A stretch of DNA of 64,000 bases from Hirundichthys speculiger (lineage: Eukaryota > Chordata > Actinopteri > Beloniformes > Exocoetidae), in the NCBI GenBank assembly GCA_018398805.1, contig JAGFBZ010001170.1:1575001-1639000 (forward strand). Reading direction: 5' to 3'. The position numbers and the translations under genes are program-made. Within the stretch, counting starts at the first letter, position 1; every line of letters begins with the position of its first letter. Under the pieces are notes generated by a model. It was not told the origin of the DNA. It saw only the letters and a program-made list of their open reading frames with translations, and made no database searches. Below, one piece after another: positions 1 to 11,700 of this stretch.

Positions 1-389
1 CTTTGTGACCTTGGGTGTTATTTCCTGCCTCGCTCTGTGTTAGTCAGGTGCTCCAGTGGAGGGTAAAAACTCTTGATCATCAAATGGAAGTCCAAACTCG
101 AAGGTTTTGAAACCTTTTGCATCCTCAAGAACAAGTCTTTTTCTCAGCTCCTCAGATATCTCCTTTTTTTTTTGTTATCATAGACTTCCACAAATATGTT
201 ATGAAGAGCAAACCGTATTGCATCCAGTTACTAGACCCAAACAAGTTTTTCACCGTTTCATTATTTATTTGACAAAAATAAAACCAGAAGGAAAAATAAT
301 GTGCTCTCCTAAATCAGTAGCATGTAGAACCTCCTTTAGCAGTTATAACATGAAGTAGTCATTTTTCTTTTAAACTTCAGTCTCTCATG

Positions 390-2480
390 GTGATCTTCTA
401 ACAGCGGCTGGGATCGTATGTGGAGGAATTTTGACCTATTCTCTTTTACATCACTGCTTCAGTTTTTTAAAGTTGAAGTTTTGAAGCTGAGAAGATTCTG
501 CCGCAGCATTTTAATCGGTTCAAGGTAGGGGTGCTCCGATCAGGGTTTTTGGGGCCGATCACCGAAATCAATATCGGCCGATCTGATACCGATCACCGAT
601 CGTATTTATTTCCCTTTGTTTCTTGCTGTCTTAGATCTTTTCGACTTGAAAATTGTGGACATGCGCCCCCTAGTGGCGCAGACATAACTGGAGTGTGCGG
701 TGCTCCACCTTAGTAACCCAAACACAGCAGCGTGGAGCATCTGTTACTGATAACGCAGACATGTCTTGGATTGATGATGTTAGGCAGTGGCCTCAGTTAC
801 AGATGAAGGTAGTTTATCGCTGTTTTTAATGATTGGTTATGGAAATAGCATGATCTATTCCCATAATCAAACACTAAAAACTGTGGAACGCTGCAATGTT
901 GGCTATAACTAATGTCAACAAGCCATAAAGATTATGCTACTGTGACGTTAACGCTAGCGGTAAATTAGGCTATGTGTTAATGTTATATTTAATTTATTTA
1001 ATCATTCTCCTAAGTCATTCATTCATTCATTGATTTATAGGCTTGTGCTAGTGCCGAGGGCTACAGCGTCATACTGCTGTTCTTTCGGCCAGAATCGTCC
1101 GGGACTCTCAGCGAGACTATGAGTAGTACGAGATTGAATGTTAACGAAAACTCACCCGGCTGTATTCATTTGGAACAAAGTCCTTTCTGTTGATATTTTT
1201 CACCCACGTCTTCCTAACTTCTTGGTTGTCGGTGCGCCCAGGAAATCGGTGCAAACTGTATGGCTGCAAACAAGGCAGTCTTCGTGCAGTAAAGGCTTGT
1301 GTATTTCATACTTTCTTCTTCCATTGTTGAATTTTCACGCCATTGTTGGCACAGTTTATGACGGAACGTGTATTCCCACTCGACCGACTCGACATTATAA
1401 AAATATATATTTGTAGAAAGAGAAAAACACTGGTTAATCTGCGAGCCGGTGAGAGTGTCGCTCTGTAGCACAACCCAGCAATGGCGGACGGGTACTTCCG
1501 GGGGGCTGGCCCGAAAAGGTCTATACACAGTGTATGCGCACGAGAATAGAGCGTTTTTGATCGGCTCTTTTGATCGGCTTTAATGACAATTCTGACCGAT
1601 CCCGATCATATGCATATCGGCCGATCCGATCAGGTCACCGATCGATCGGAGCACCCCTAGTTCAAGGACTTTGACTTGGCCATTTCAAATTCTTTTAGTC
1701 TTTAGCCATTCTGGTGTTGATGTGCTATTTTGCTACAGATTATTGTCCTGTTGTGTGGCTCTTTTTTGATCAGTCTTTAGCTGTCAAGCAGGTTTGGCTC
1801 TAAAATGCTCTGGTGTACAGAGGAATTCATGGCTGACTAAATGACTGGAAAGTCCTGTGGCTGAAAAACAAACCCAAATCATATCACAATTCCACTTTGA
1901 TCTCATCTGTCCTTGTTTCAGATGTTTTTCAGACCTTAGTCATGTTTCCATGTGCTTTTTAGACAGAGGAGTCTTTCTCCCGGGAACCCTTCCAGACAAA
2001 CGGTACTTGCTCAGTCTTCTTGTAATTGTGCTCTCATGGACTTCAGCATTAACGTGCTGAGAGAACCCTGAAGCGTCTGAGATGTAGCTCTTGGGGTTTT
2101 TTTTTTGTATTTCTCTGTGTATTTTACAGTCTGACCTTATGATAAATTTGCTGGGAAATCCTCTCCTAGATTGCTGTCCACTTGGGAATATTCTTTCTCA
2201 CTGTAAAACTCTGAAGCCTAAGTAGTTTAGAGATGGATCGTGCAGCAGCGATGGCTTCTCTGAGACCGTCAGGTTCCCTCTCGGCTTGTGTGGACCACCT
2301 GAATGCTCCAGATCAGAAAAACCGCCTAAACATCTGCTCTTACAGATGGCTGCACACCTGCTGATGATCCCTTAATCAAGGCCTGATGATCAGCAGCACC
2401 TGGAAACAACTTACCCTCTTAAGCCCTATGAAGCAGTAAGGGGGTGTATTTAGCAATGCCCACATTATTTTTTTTCTTTC
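390..2480 (-). mobile_element. Tc1/mariner-like relic split by a hAT insertion
   Basis: Skipping the hAT at 526-1659, the text 'aatcggttcaag' continues into 'gactttgacttggccatt'. This matches the spacer text of the complete Tc1 element in this window (54590-54620: 'tctggactttgacttggccg'). Further right, 'gagatgtagctcttgggg' and 'cagtctgaccttatgataa' resemble reversed Tc1-like transposase. All frames are broken and the ends are approximate. Confidence 0.65.
526..1659. mobile_element. Non-autonomous hAT transposon with 8-bp target duplication
   Basis: TAGGGGTGCTCCGATC at the left is the exact reverse complement of the right end GATCGGAGCACCCCTA. GTTCAAGG is duplicated exactly at 518-525 and 1660-1667. 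Subterminal 'atcggccgatc' motifs occur at both ends, as in many hAT elements. No transposase frame remains. It lies inside an older Tc1-like relic. Confidence 0.93.
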
Positions 2481-3695
2481 AGTTTTGATTTTTTATAGAT
2501 TGATAACATGGTTAAAAAACACAAAAAAAAAGTTAAATCTTGTTGTCCTGAGATAGTATTTGCCTCATACTAAAACCCACGACAATCAGATGACTTTCTA
2601 GTGTTACACATACAAAAAAAGATTAAAAGAGAGGTGTTAACTTTTGCAGATCACTGTAAGTTTTACTGGTATGGTACATATTGTGGACATGAATCTATTT
2701 ACAGGCAGGCATGAAAACTGTTCACATCCATTGTGCCTTGTCAGTCAAGCGTGCATCCCAGAGAAAACCTTTGCCCCGTCAAGTGAGACAAAGCACACAT
2801 TAAGATGTGTGTACAGATGGTTTGTGGTCAGGGCATGTTTTTTGTCTGGCCACTGATGGGTGTCTCCCTCCTGGCTCCCTAAATATCTTGAAGCAAACAA
2901 CCTCTGCTCCTTCTGACTGTTGAGGAGATTTGTTTCCCCTGGAGGATGCTGCTAAAATCAGTGTGAGAAACCGAACTGCAGCAAACCATGAAGATGCCCC
3001 ATGAGCACACCAGCACCACGAAGAGCATTCCCCATAAATTAACCCTAACTAAAATAACTGCTTCATGAAACTCTTTGGCAGATAGATGAAGCTGCATGAT
3101 GGTGGATCAGATTTTGGCATAATTCTTAACACGGCAAAGGTTGAGTCTTCTGACAAGTAGGTCAGAGGTCAGACGAATGAGCTGTTCTGCAGACAGACCG
3201 CAAAGAGAAGCAAGGGAGCAAATGTCTGAAACCTCGCCCTTTTGAGTTTACATCATTTTTGATCTATAACACAAATCATGTCAGTGCGAAAGAAAACACA
3301 ACTGTGAATACTGCAGTTGGTTTAAAACAAAGGATCAACATTTTCATCCAGAAAGGAACGAGAAACTTGTTTGTCCAGTGACGCTAAACTGCTGGGGTGC
3401 TTATCAGGCTGCTGGTGTTACATTGATATGAAAAATAAACACTCATAGCCCCTGTCAGCAAATGTTCCTCTGATTTATATTAATGGATATAATAATTTGA
3501 TTTTGCTTTGGCATTTGCTCAGTAAATAGCACTGAGTGAAGATCTGAGTGATACTTCCTTCAGGTAAGAGCCAAGCGGCCCCCTCAGTGATCAGATCTGT
3601 GAGTTGGAGCTGCTGGAGCTTTATATCCATGTCATTAATCATACTGGTTGTGGTGCCTGTGTGACCAATCAGTGTTTGCCACCTTTTTTCCCCAG
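1668..3695 (+). other. zswim7: zswim7 intron, remainder
   Basis: After the transposon relic (to about 2480) the sequence to the zswim7 acceptor shows no recognised exon or repeat beyond short A/T runs. An earlier zswim7 exon was looked for and not found. Confidence 0.6.
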
Positions 3696-3806
3696 TGCAA
3701 ACACATCCTGGCTGTCTACCTGTGCCAGGCCATGGCTGTGACGCAGCAGCAGAGCGTGTCTGATCAGCAAATGTCCATGCTGCTCAGCGGGACCGAGGAT
3801 TCGTGA
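3696..3806 (+). CDS. zswim7: zswim7, terminal coding exon (SWIM zinc-finger protein 7)
   Basis: In mammals ZSWIM7 (SWS1) pairs with SWSAP1 and supports RAD51-dependent homologous recombination in the nucleus, notably in meiosis. A pyrimidine-rich acceptor ending CCCCAG at 3695 opens an exon that reads in phase 0 for 36 codons to a TGA at 3804-3806. It begins C-K-H-I-L-A-V-Y-L, matching the family's CKHLLAVYL segment, which supplies the last Cys and His of the SWIM CxC...CxH zinc site. It then reads Q-Q-Q-S-V-S-D-Q-Q, like the human QQLSVSDKQ stretch, and ends with a short polar tail. The first CxC half of the zinc site should be in an earlier exon, which I could not find in the upstream 3.7 kb and which probably lies outside the window. 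The gene converges on adora2b. Family identity rests on remembered human sequence. Confidence 0.85.
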   Translation, partial: CKHILAVYLCQAMAVTQQQSVSDQQMSMLLSGTEDS

Positions 3807-4128
3807 AAAAAAGACTGGACCGTGCACGAGGACGTGGAGCTGGTGCCTTAAAATGGACAGTTGTGATTTTCTGCAGATGAGTCAGAGCATGGGAGAACTG
3901 TCCTAGTTTCTGGTCTCTCTCTAAAGGAACACAGATGTTTCTTTATTTATGTTTTCTTATGGAGACGTTATTAATCTTGAGTGTCTACTCTTATTTTAAG
4001 TTTATTTTTATCTCCAGATAAATGTATCACAGAGGAATTCACTTCAGATACATTAAAAAAAATGGTTTTCCTAGTGTTGTCATTTGTAAATATGGTGTCA
4101 AATTACAATAAAAATTGATCTTTAACAA
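3807..4128 (+). other. zswim7: zswim7 3'UTR (inferred)
   Basis: AT-rich non-coding sequence from the zswim7 stop to just past an AATAAA hexamer. No repeat is recognised in it. The cleavage position is inferred from the signal, about 16 bases downstream. Confidence 0.6.
4107..4112 (+). terminator. zswim7: Poly(A) signal of zswim7
   Basis: Canonical AATAAA about 300 bases after the zswim7 stop codon. It lies 35 bases from an opposed AATAAA on the other strand. Confidence 0.6.
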
Positions 4129-4141
4129 TATAGACGTTGCC

Positions 4142-4147
4142 TTTATT
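4142..4147 (-). terminator. adora2b: Candidate distal poly(A) signal of adora2b
   Basis: TTTATT on the + strand reads AATAAA on the - strand. It is the last strong hexamer before the convergent zswim7 gene. A nearer alternative hexamer is at 5981-5986, so the true adora2b end is uncertain. Confidence 0.45.
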
Positions 4148-5980
4148 AACAAAATAATTCACCATACATACAGATTGCATCATGTTAACTATCGGTATCA
4201 GTTGTGGTTTCGTTAAATGAACAGAAATGGAAAGGTTGAAGATCAGCTTGCTCACAGAGGATATTTTCCTGATTAGTAACAAGATAGCACACAGTAAGAC
4301 GGCTACTTCAGAACAAAAGGCAGGAATGTTGAACTAGATCAGCTTACTATGCTCTGTCTTACCTTTAAAACTGAAAAAGAAGGCAATAGTTTGACATCAA
4401 TCAATAGCTTGCGGACAGTATTTTTCACACATCAGTCAACAAAGACAATATTACAACATTACAGTGCAGTTACAGTGTAAATGTCTCCATTGGAATGTAC
4501 TAAGACATTGGCACACTCGTGTTTTAGCCCTTGAAGTCGGTCAGAGGTGCTCACAGAACACAACAGCAAACACGGAGAGACGGTGAAGGAGTGCAGGAGA
4601 ACACCATCAACACACACTGGTTTAACACCGCCCAGTACAGTAAACCAAACAGGAAATTAAAAGGTCAGTGCAACGTTCATTTGTTTAGTGCTGCTCTCAT
4701 GTAGACAAGACATCTTTAGGTATTTCACAGATGCTACAACTGTGCAGAGAGCATTTTCAGCAAGAATACTCATTTAGCTGTTTTGATCCAACAATGCGTG
4801 ACATCCTAAAAGGTTTAATTCAATCTACCCTCAGATTATGATGCTGCACTATGAGCACCACTCAGTGCAAACAACTTGCATCTGTGACAATATTTACTGA
4901 CGATTATTGGTGTTGCTGTTTAAATCTCTTTGTCAGTTCGTGGGGAGATGGATGAATTGGCTCCCTTTAATGAGCTCATTTCAGTTCTGTCATGGACTTG
5001 TGGGTCTGATTGGGTCAAGTGACATTCATGTACACCAGAATGAAGGAAACAAGTGGTGCTTTCCAAAACACAATAAATGCATGTTTGCCCAAAGCGTGGA
5101 TGATGAAGAATCATGTAGATGACACTGATTTGAAGTGTCAGTTTACAGCAAGTCTTCCCCTGGCTCAATATAGAGAAGCAGCTGAAAATACTTGGTGCAG
5201 ATGACACGTTTCTATAAAGGGTTCAGTCAGTTTCCCACTTCCTGAGTTGATGTCTTTGAGCGAAACAAATGAACACAGAGCACCACTGTAGGTGCGTCTG
5301 GCTGCTAAATGAAGACTTATTGGAGAAAATTCATCTAATGGTGGGATGGTTTTGTGATAGGGAAGGAAAAGTCTTGTTTTTACTTTTCTCAATTTATTTC
5401 TATTCTTTTAGCCTTTACTCCTTTCTGCAAACTGAGCATTTGGCTAAGTAACAAGGGGAACAATTCTGTTGCTATCCACCTCATTTATTAAAAGTTTTAA
5501 TGTGCAAAATATACCTCCACGTCTAAATACGCCTCTTAATTAAATTAATAAGTGAAGGCTGAGGAAGATTTGTCCTTTCAGTATATTGAGGCTGTGATGA
5601 GCATAAATCCATTTTAAAGTTCACGAGCCCAGAATGAGCACAGATGAAGATGACTACTACGGTACCTTTTTTTTTTTCCTTTAGGTCCACAGGTACAGAT
5701 CTAGCCACAAAAAGGTTGTTTTTTTTTTTTTATCTTTACATTCTCAAAGACAAAGTCTTGTAATAAATAAATTATTCAACACTGGCACTGAATATTGACA
5801 GTATAATATAGCAGGAACAATAAAATATTAAAGTGTTTGTAGTTGTAGCAGGGTGGTATCAGACTGATGGCATCATATGTTCGGATTCTCTCCACATCCC
5901 TACAAATCCAGTTAGCTTCAGCAGTTAAAGTCAAAACCTTTCCACAACACAGAAGTCGTAGAAGAGTTCCTGCTGAACAT

Positions 5981-5986
5981 TTTATT
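5981..5986 (-). terminator. adora2b: Candidate proximal poly(A) signal of adora2b
   Basis: AATAAA on the - strand, 170 bases beyond the adora2b stop. Its use would give a short 3'UTR. Nothing in the sequence decides between this and the distal signal. Confidence 0.35.
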
Positions 5987-6155
5987 GACCTCCAGACTCT
6001 CATCACAGTTTATAAATACATCTCCACATTCAAGGCCCAGTTGACATGGGTTTGTCTTCACATATCATACCATTGTTCTGTAAACATTAGAAACCTCAGG
6101 GTTTGGCACCGAGACGACCCCTCCGCTGTGCATCTCTATAGCAAAGGGTCTATGG

Positions 6156-6870
6156 TCATGTGGATCTGGTCTCTTTTGAGTCTGCTGCTGTTGGAGCTGA
6201 GGTAAAGCTCCTCCTTGTGACACAGGAAGTGCTGGGCGAAAGAATCTTGCAAAAGGTATTCCTGAAGTCCTGAATGCGGTAAGCGTAGATGATGGGGTTG
6301 ACCGCAGAGTTGGCATGAGACATGATGATGGCTACGTACATGACAACATCTGACTTCTTCAGCTCGCTATAAAACAGCGTCAGGCAGTTGAGGATGTGGA
6401 CGGGCAGCCAGCAGACGGCGAACAGTCCCACGATGATGGAGAGGGATTTGGCAGCCCGTATCTCCTTCTGCAGCAGGCCCTGGTTTTGGCTGTCCCCGTT
6501 GCCCACACACTTGAGCTCAATCTGCCTCAGCTGCTTCCTGGCCACGGTGAAGATCTTCACATAGATGCCCAACATGATGAGCAATGGCAGCAGGACACAA
6601 ACAAAAAAATTAAAGTAGACCATGTAATGCATGTCCACCACGCTTTCAAAGAAGCATTGGAGCTTGCAGCTGTATAAGACATCTCCTCTGTCCCTTTGAG
6701 CGCCTGAGCGGCCAGCGTTCGTTGTGTTGTCCTCCCTGGAGCTGCTTTTCTCGCAACTTGAGTACTTCAAGTTCCATCCAAAAAATGGGATGAGGCCAAT
6801 AACAAAAGAGAGGATCCATAAAATTGCAATGATCTCTCTGGCAGTCTTTCCTGTCATCAACTCCTTGTAC
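6156..6870 (-). CDS. adora2b: adora2b exon 2: adenosine A2B receptor, TM4 to C-terminus
   Basis: The second coding exon follows an acceptor CTGCAG at 6871-6876. Its first base G completes the Arg codon split by the intron, giving the conserved IPLRY junction. It encodes TM4, a long extracellular loop 2 with an N-glycosylation sequon (NTT), TM5-TM7 and a short tail of about 40 residues after NPIIY. Ligand-pocket residues known from A2 receptors are present: the Phe-Glu pair in QCFFESVV, Asn in HILNCLTLF, and Ser-His in MSHANS. Loop 2 Cys (LQCFFE) can pair with the TM3 Cys. The short tail, DFR.TF.KI segment and LLIML.IY.KIF are A2B-like; ADORA2A has a far longer tail. The stop TGA is at 6158-6156. 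Adenosine binding should couple it to Gs at the plasma membrane. Total length is 361 or 364 aa, depending on the start. Confidence 0.9.
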
Positions 6871-8734
6871 CTGCAGAAAACAGCAGAAGTTAGATTACTG
6901 TGATCCTGCAACATTCATTTTTGGCTGACTCATGATTTCCCAGAGGTCAAATCAGAGTGAGATCATAGTGTTTCTGATCATCATTCAGTGCTTTAATCAA
7001 GAATTATAATCACAATCAGTCACATTTAGTCAGATACTGATTCATTGACACTAAAGGGAGTCCTAAATGGAAGTTTACAGACTGTAAGTCCTCAGTGGAA
7101 GATGAGTCTGAACTCGTGTTATATATGCTTCAATTTGTCAGCCTGAAGAGGATTCAATAAAATGTCATGCTTCATTTTTCAGCATAATTTATGCACTCAA
7201 AGAAAAGACCCAGGGTAATGTTCATCCTTTGTTTTGTTTCCAAAAGCCAACAAAACTAAACCGCCGTTGGCTTTTCTCTATCATGCACATGCATGCAGCT
7301 CTGTTCAGAAACACACCACTGAAACCAAAAGAAAAAAAAGAAAAACCAGCTCAAGTTATTATGAGCAACTTTTAACTGTTCTTGATGACAGGGTTTGAGT
7401 TGTTTTCACAGGCTGTGGTTCATGACCAGACCAACACTAAATTGACTCCCCTATGTGTGAGAGTACAGCAAGCGGGTGAAAAAGAATTAAAAAGCATATG
7501 TATAATTGTCAACTTTAAAAAAGTAACTAATGGATTATAAGTGAAAAAGCAAAAATTCCCTCTAAAACTTTCCTGAACTGTATTTCAGTGTAGTAGAAAA
7601 GGCCAGTATTCAAGTAAAATAGCAGAAAGTGCTGAAAACCACTATTCTACTCCTATAAATCTGCTTTTAGGACAAGATAAAGTTTGTCCTACTGAGGATG
7701 TTTGTGTGGGTCTGTTCAGCATTCAAACTGTTCTCCAGTTGTGCACAGTAGGAGAAAAGAAAAGAAAGAAACAGCTCAATGTAGACGTTGCTTTCCTTTT
7801 CATTTCCTCTTTGTAGAAATCAGCTCTTATCTGGAACAGACATCCTTGTGTGTAACAGTGAGCCTCACTATTAAGACTCAAAAAGAAAGTATCAAATTTG
7901 CAGTATCTTGCATCCTATCGCTTTCATAACATGACAGTATGAGGTGCGAGTTTTTCCTTCAGTTACTGGAAGCTGAAGGTTCACAGACTTCACCACCAGA
8001 ATATACGAGAAAGGAATTGAGCAAATGGCAGAACACTAATCAAGTATTTTCAGGAATATTCTGTTTATACTAATAATGAAGCTGTCTAATGTCATACAGC
8101 CTCACTGAAACACGAGGCCTCTTACAGCAGGTGCACATTGAGGCCGAGCATCCAGAAGCGGGGTGAGTCACTCTGGTGTCACCCTGGCCGTCCTGATCAT
8201 GTGAACAGCGCTGGAAGCAAAGCACACCGCTTCCTCAAAGCTATTCAGGCGTGCAAATGCACGGTAGTGACTCATGCGCACGCTGCCAGCCGTGCACGCA
8301 GCACACGCAGGAGTCCATCTGAGCTGGGGTTTTTGTCACAAATGATCTGTCAGAGTTCAGCCGCTGCACACTTCATCACAGGAGCAAGTACACGGCTCTT
8401 TTTCTGCTCATTTAGAACTTTAGATGAGACTTCTGCAGAGAAACGCTGAATCAAAGGGCTTTAGTTCATTAAAAATAATTATCATTTATTAGAGATGGTG
8501 TCACACACAGATGCAGCGACTCAGTGCTCCCTGATATTATCATCAGGATTTTGTTTTTATGAGGATATTTTTATTATATCAAACTTTCTTGTACTTCTTG
8601 AGCAATAACAATACATTTTGAATTTGAATATGCCATTAGGTAATGATTTATTGATTAAATGATCATTACTGAGCGATTGGTATGTAATGGTATTTTTAAG
8701 TATATAACAATGATTTGAGCTATTAACAAGTCGT

Positions 8735-8756
8735 ACACACACACACACACACACAC
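8735..8756 (+). repeat. (AC)11 microsatellite
   Basis: Eleven uninterrupted AC units within adora2b intron 1. Confidence 0.97.
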
Positions 8757-11700
8757 TTGTTATAAATAGCACAAGAGCTCATTTGACAGCTTTCCCATTC
8801 GTGTGTGTACTTTGATAGAAATATTGTTGATTCTACTCCACAGTGAGGCATGAAAGATCAAATCTGGAACTCCACTTCTGTGAAAAGTGCAGCTCCAGCT
8901 GTGGTAACTGGCTGCGACAGGTGTGGACAGGAGGAATGACTGGACAGAACGAATGTGGGTGATGGGTGAAGAATGTTCCATGAGCTTAAAAACATGTTTC
9001 TTACACTGTTGCCTCTGTACGTTCTGTTAACCCTCCTGGTAAACAACAACTGGTCAAAGCATCAACCTACTGAATACTATTTGCAAAGTTCCTCTTTCAT
9101 TTTTTGAACTCTTTCCATCCAGTGTCAGCGTGACCAACAGTGCATCATCTTCTCTGATTTCCTGCTCCTGCTGGACTCTCTCAGCCTTGAAGCAAAGGCT
9201 CAGAGCAAAGGAAAAGCCATGCACACGCAAACACAAAAATAGAGGGAAAGAAATCAGTTTATAGGGACAAAAATGCCAACAGTGTCACTTTTTATTTTAT
9301 TTGATGTGATTTTGATGCCGAGTAATATCACAGAGTGGTAAGTCAGGAATCACTCGGCTGGCACAGTTGAATTTATAACCGTAACAGCTGTTTCATTCTC
9401 TACAGGCTGTAAAAGCGAGAGTGATAAGAAAGTGCATCGGGTTTGACTTTGATGCAGGCAGGGAGTCTGTGCCTCCAAGGTCCTGTTTCACTTTGAGAGA
9501 ATTTGCTAGTGAAAGTCAGGTTACCATAACAACACAGGTTCATTGTCAGTCATAAGGCCAGTATCCTTCTGTTTTAATAATTCTGACAGTCATTTACTCA
9601 CCAGAGGCGTGTCAGCCCTCTGTCTGCTGTCCCCTGCTGTGGGTTGTCGGGGGCCCACCCCACCCCCCATGGGGGCCGTCAACAACACAATGCAGGAGAG
9701 GACACTCGTGATGAGCTGCACCTCTGCTCTCATTTCCACAACTTCCTCCCGTTCTTCTCCAGCATCTGCTCCCTCTATCTTTTAATCACAAACTACGACA
9801 GCATGTACACAGGAGACATCTCCCAGAGGGCCCATCTCCTGCGCATCGCCCCCCCCCCCACTCTCTCTTTCTATCCCTGGAGGCAGGGAAGGAGCGACCG
9901 GCTGAATGGATTAGCTGTGGCATGACGACAGCACGCTGGCATCCCTCTTTGTTCTGCTTTCTTCCCCTGCTCCATCCTCCGTCCACCAACCCTCGCTGTC
10001 ACTGGGCTTCCGCCCTGCGGCCACTGACCTGTGCCAGGCCACACACACAATCACACACACTCTAAACACTTAAAACATCCTCTTAAGTGTCCGGCTGCTT
10101 CCAGAGCCAAAGCTACAAAAATGATCTAGCAGGTGGCAGTGAACGTCTGTGGTCCAGCAGCTAGTCACTGCATACAAACACAATTATACACGTGGGGATC
10201 ATGATCTGTGCCTAAAGTGTATATTTAATATCCTACATGTATTTAAAAAACAAACAAAACTTTTAAATCTCACATTCTTGCACTGTGAATCTTTTGCAGC
10301 CTTCTGAGTCACTAATAAACAGCTCTTCTGCTAGTTTACTTTGTGTGGAAGTCAGTCCTCTGTGGTTCCTTCACTTCCAGTCTTTCTGTAAACAGAAACT
10401 ATTCCCCATATTGATCCTGTGAAGCCATAATCCCTTCCTGCATTTACAAGTTCAAGTTCTATCAAACTTCTGGTGCCTATGAGCCCATATTTGTCTGCCT
10501 CAGCTTTTTGCCCCCCTTTGCTATTAGGTGTAAATTCTTCTCAGTAGTGGTCATTCACTTAACTTTAAAAAAGGATCGAGCTCATTCAACCTCTGCCAAG
10601 AGAAATGAAATCACCACTACTGGCGGATGTTCCTTCAGCTGGTTTATGTAGTTTAAAAAAAATAATAATCACACAGATATGACACAAAACTATTTGATTC
10701 AATAGGTGAAGAATTCAAGCTTTGTAAAGCATGTCTAAAAATGTAAAATAAATAAATAAAATTCCTTTGTTTTTACTGGACCTGGACTAAACTAAAGTTC
10801 TGTCATCGTCTCCTGTAGACTCATGATTCATCAGTGAATAACACTTGTATTATTATTATATAACAGTCTATTTCTGCTTCTCTTTAGTCCACTGAAACCT
10901 CGTTTCCTTCTGTTTAAATGTGTTAATGATGGCTTTAATTTCTATTTTCTGCATTGTAAATTTAATTTCCTTCTTATTTCTTTCATTTCTACAGCCATAA
11001 ACTTATGTTTCTACTCATTAGGTTTTCTCTTTGTTGTGCGTTTCTCCATCTTTAAGGCATATTGCTTTAAGCCTTAGTTTCTGAGGTTTTGGCATCTTCC
11101 TCGTTCGACCTGTAGGTTTTCTTTTTCCAACTTTCCTACTCTATTTGTATTTTCTCCAAAAGTCTAGACCCATCTAACTGGAAACAACCATCTTTTCCCA
11201 ACTATGGGCGGAATTACTGTCAGGAGGAGTTTTAAAATCCTTTAAACTGTTTCATCAGACAGCTGTGTTGTTGGGACCATGTTTCCTGTTAAACAGTTAT
11301 GTGCAATCATTCATTAAAATCTGGAAGACCAGTATTTCAACTGAAGGCTAATTTGCATATTTACGTGCATTGGCATTTGTTTTAGAAAATAAAGTTGCAC
11401 ATTTTAAAAAAAAATCATGATTGATTGTTTAGTGGCGGTGTGAACTCCAAACTTAAGCACCGTTTTCTCCTGAAGCTGGTCAAAACAGACTTGAAGAGTT
11501 ATTGAGTGTGATTGGTTCCCAAATATAAATGTGTGTAATCGCACGAAGCTCAATCCATCGACTTAAAAGCAGCTGCTGTGAGCTGAAGATAGATGCAGTT
11601 CTGCATCTCTGTGGTGTTTCAGTTAAAGCAGGTAAACGACATTTCATTAAGACCTTTGCAAATATGCCAAAAAAAAAAAAAGGGTCAAATACGTGACCTT

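Larger units (their letters stand above)
4128..6155 (-). other. adora2b: adora2b 3'UTR / 3' flank (inferred)
   Basis: About 2 kb of largely single-copy-looking AT-rich sequence between the receptor stop and the distal poly(A) signal. No coding exon or clear mobile element was recognised. Two short T runs occur near 5668 and 5720. Confidence 0.45.

Noticed and set aside
8138..8449. 103-codon + strand frame in adora2b intron
   Set aside because: No recognisable domain, splice support or composition shift.
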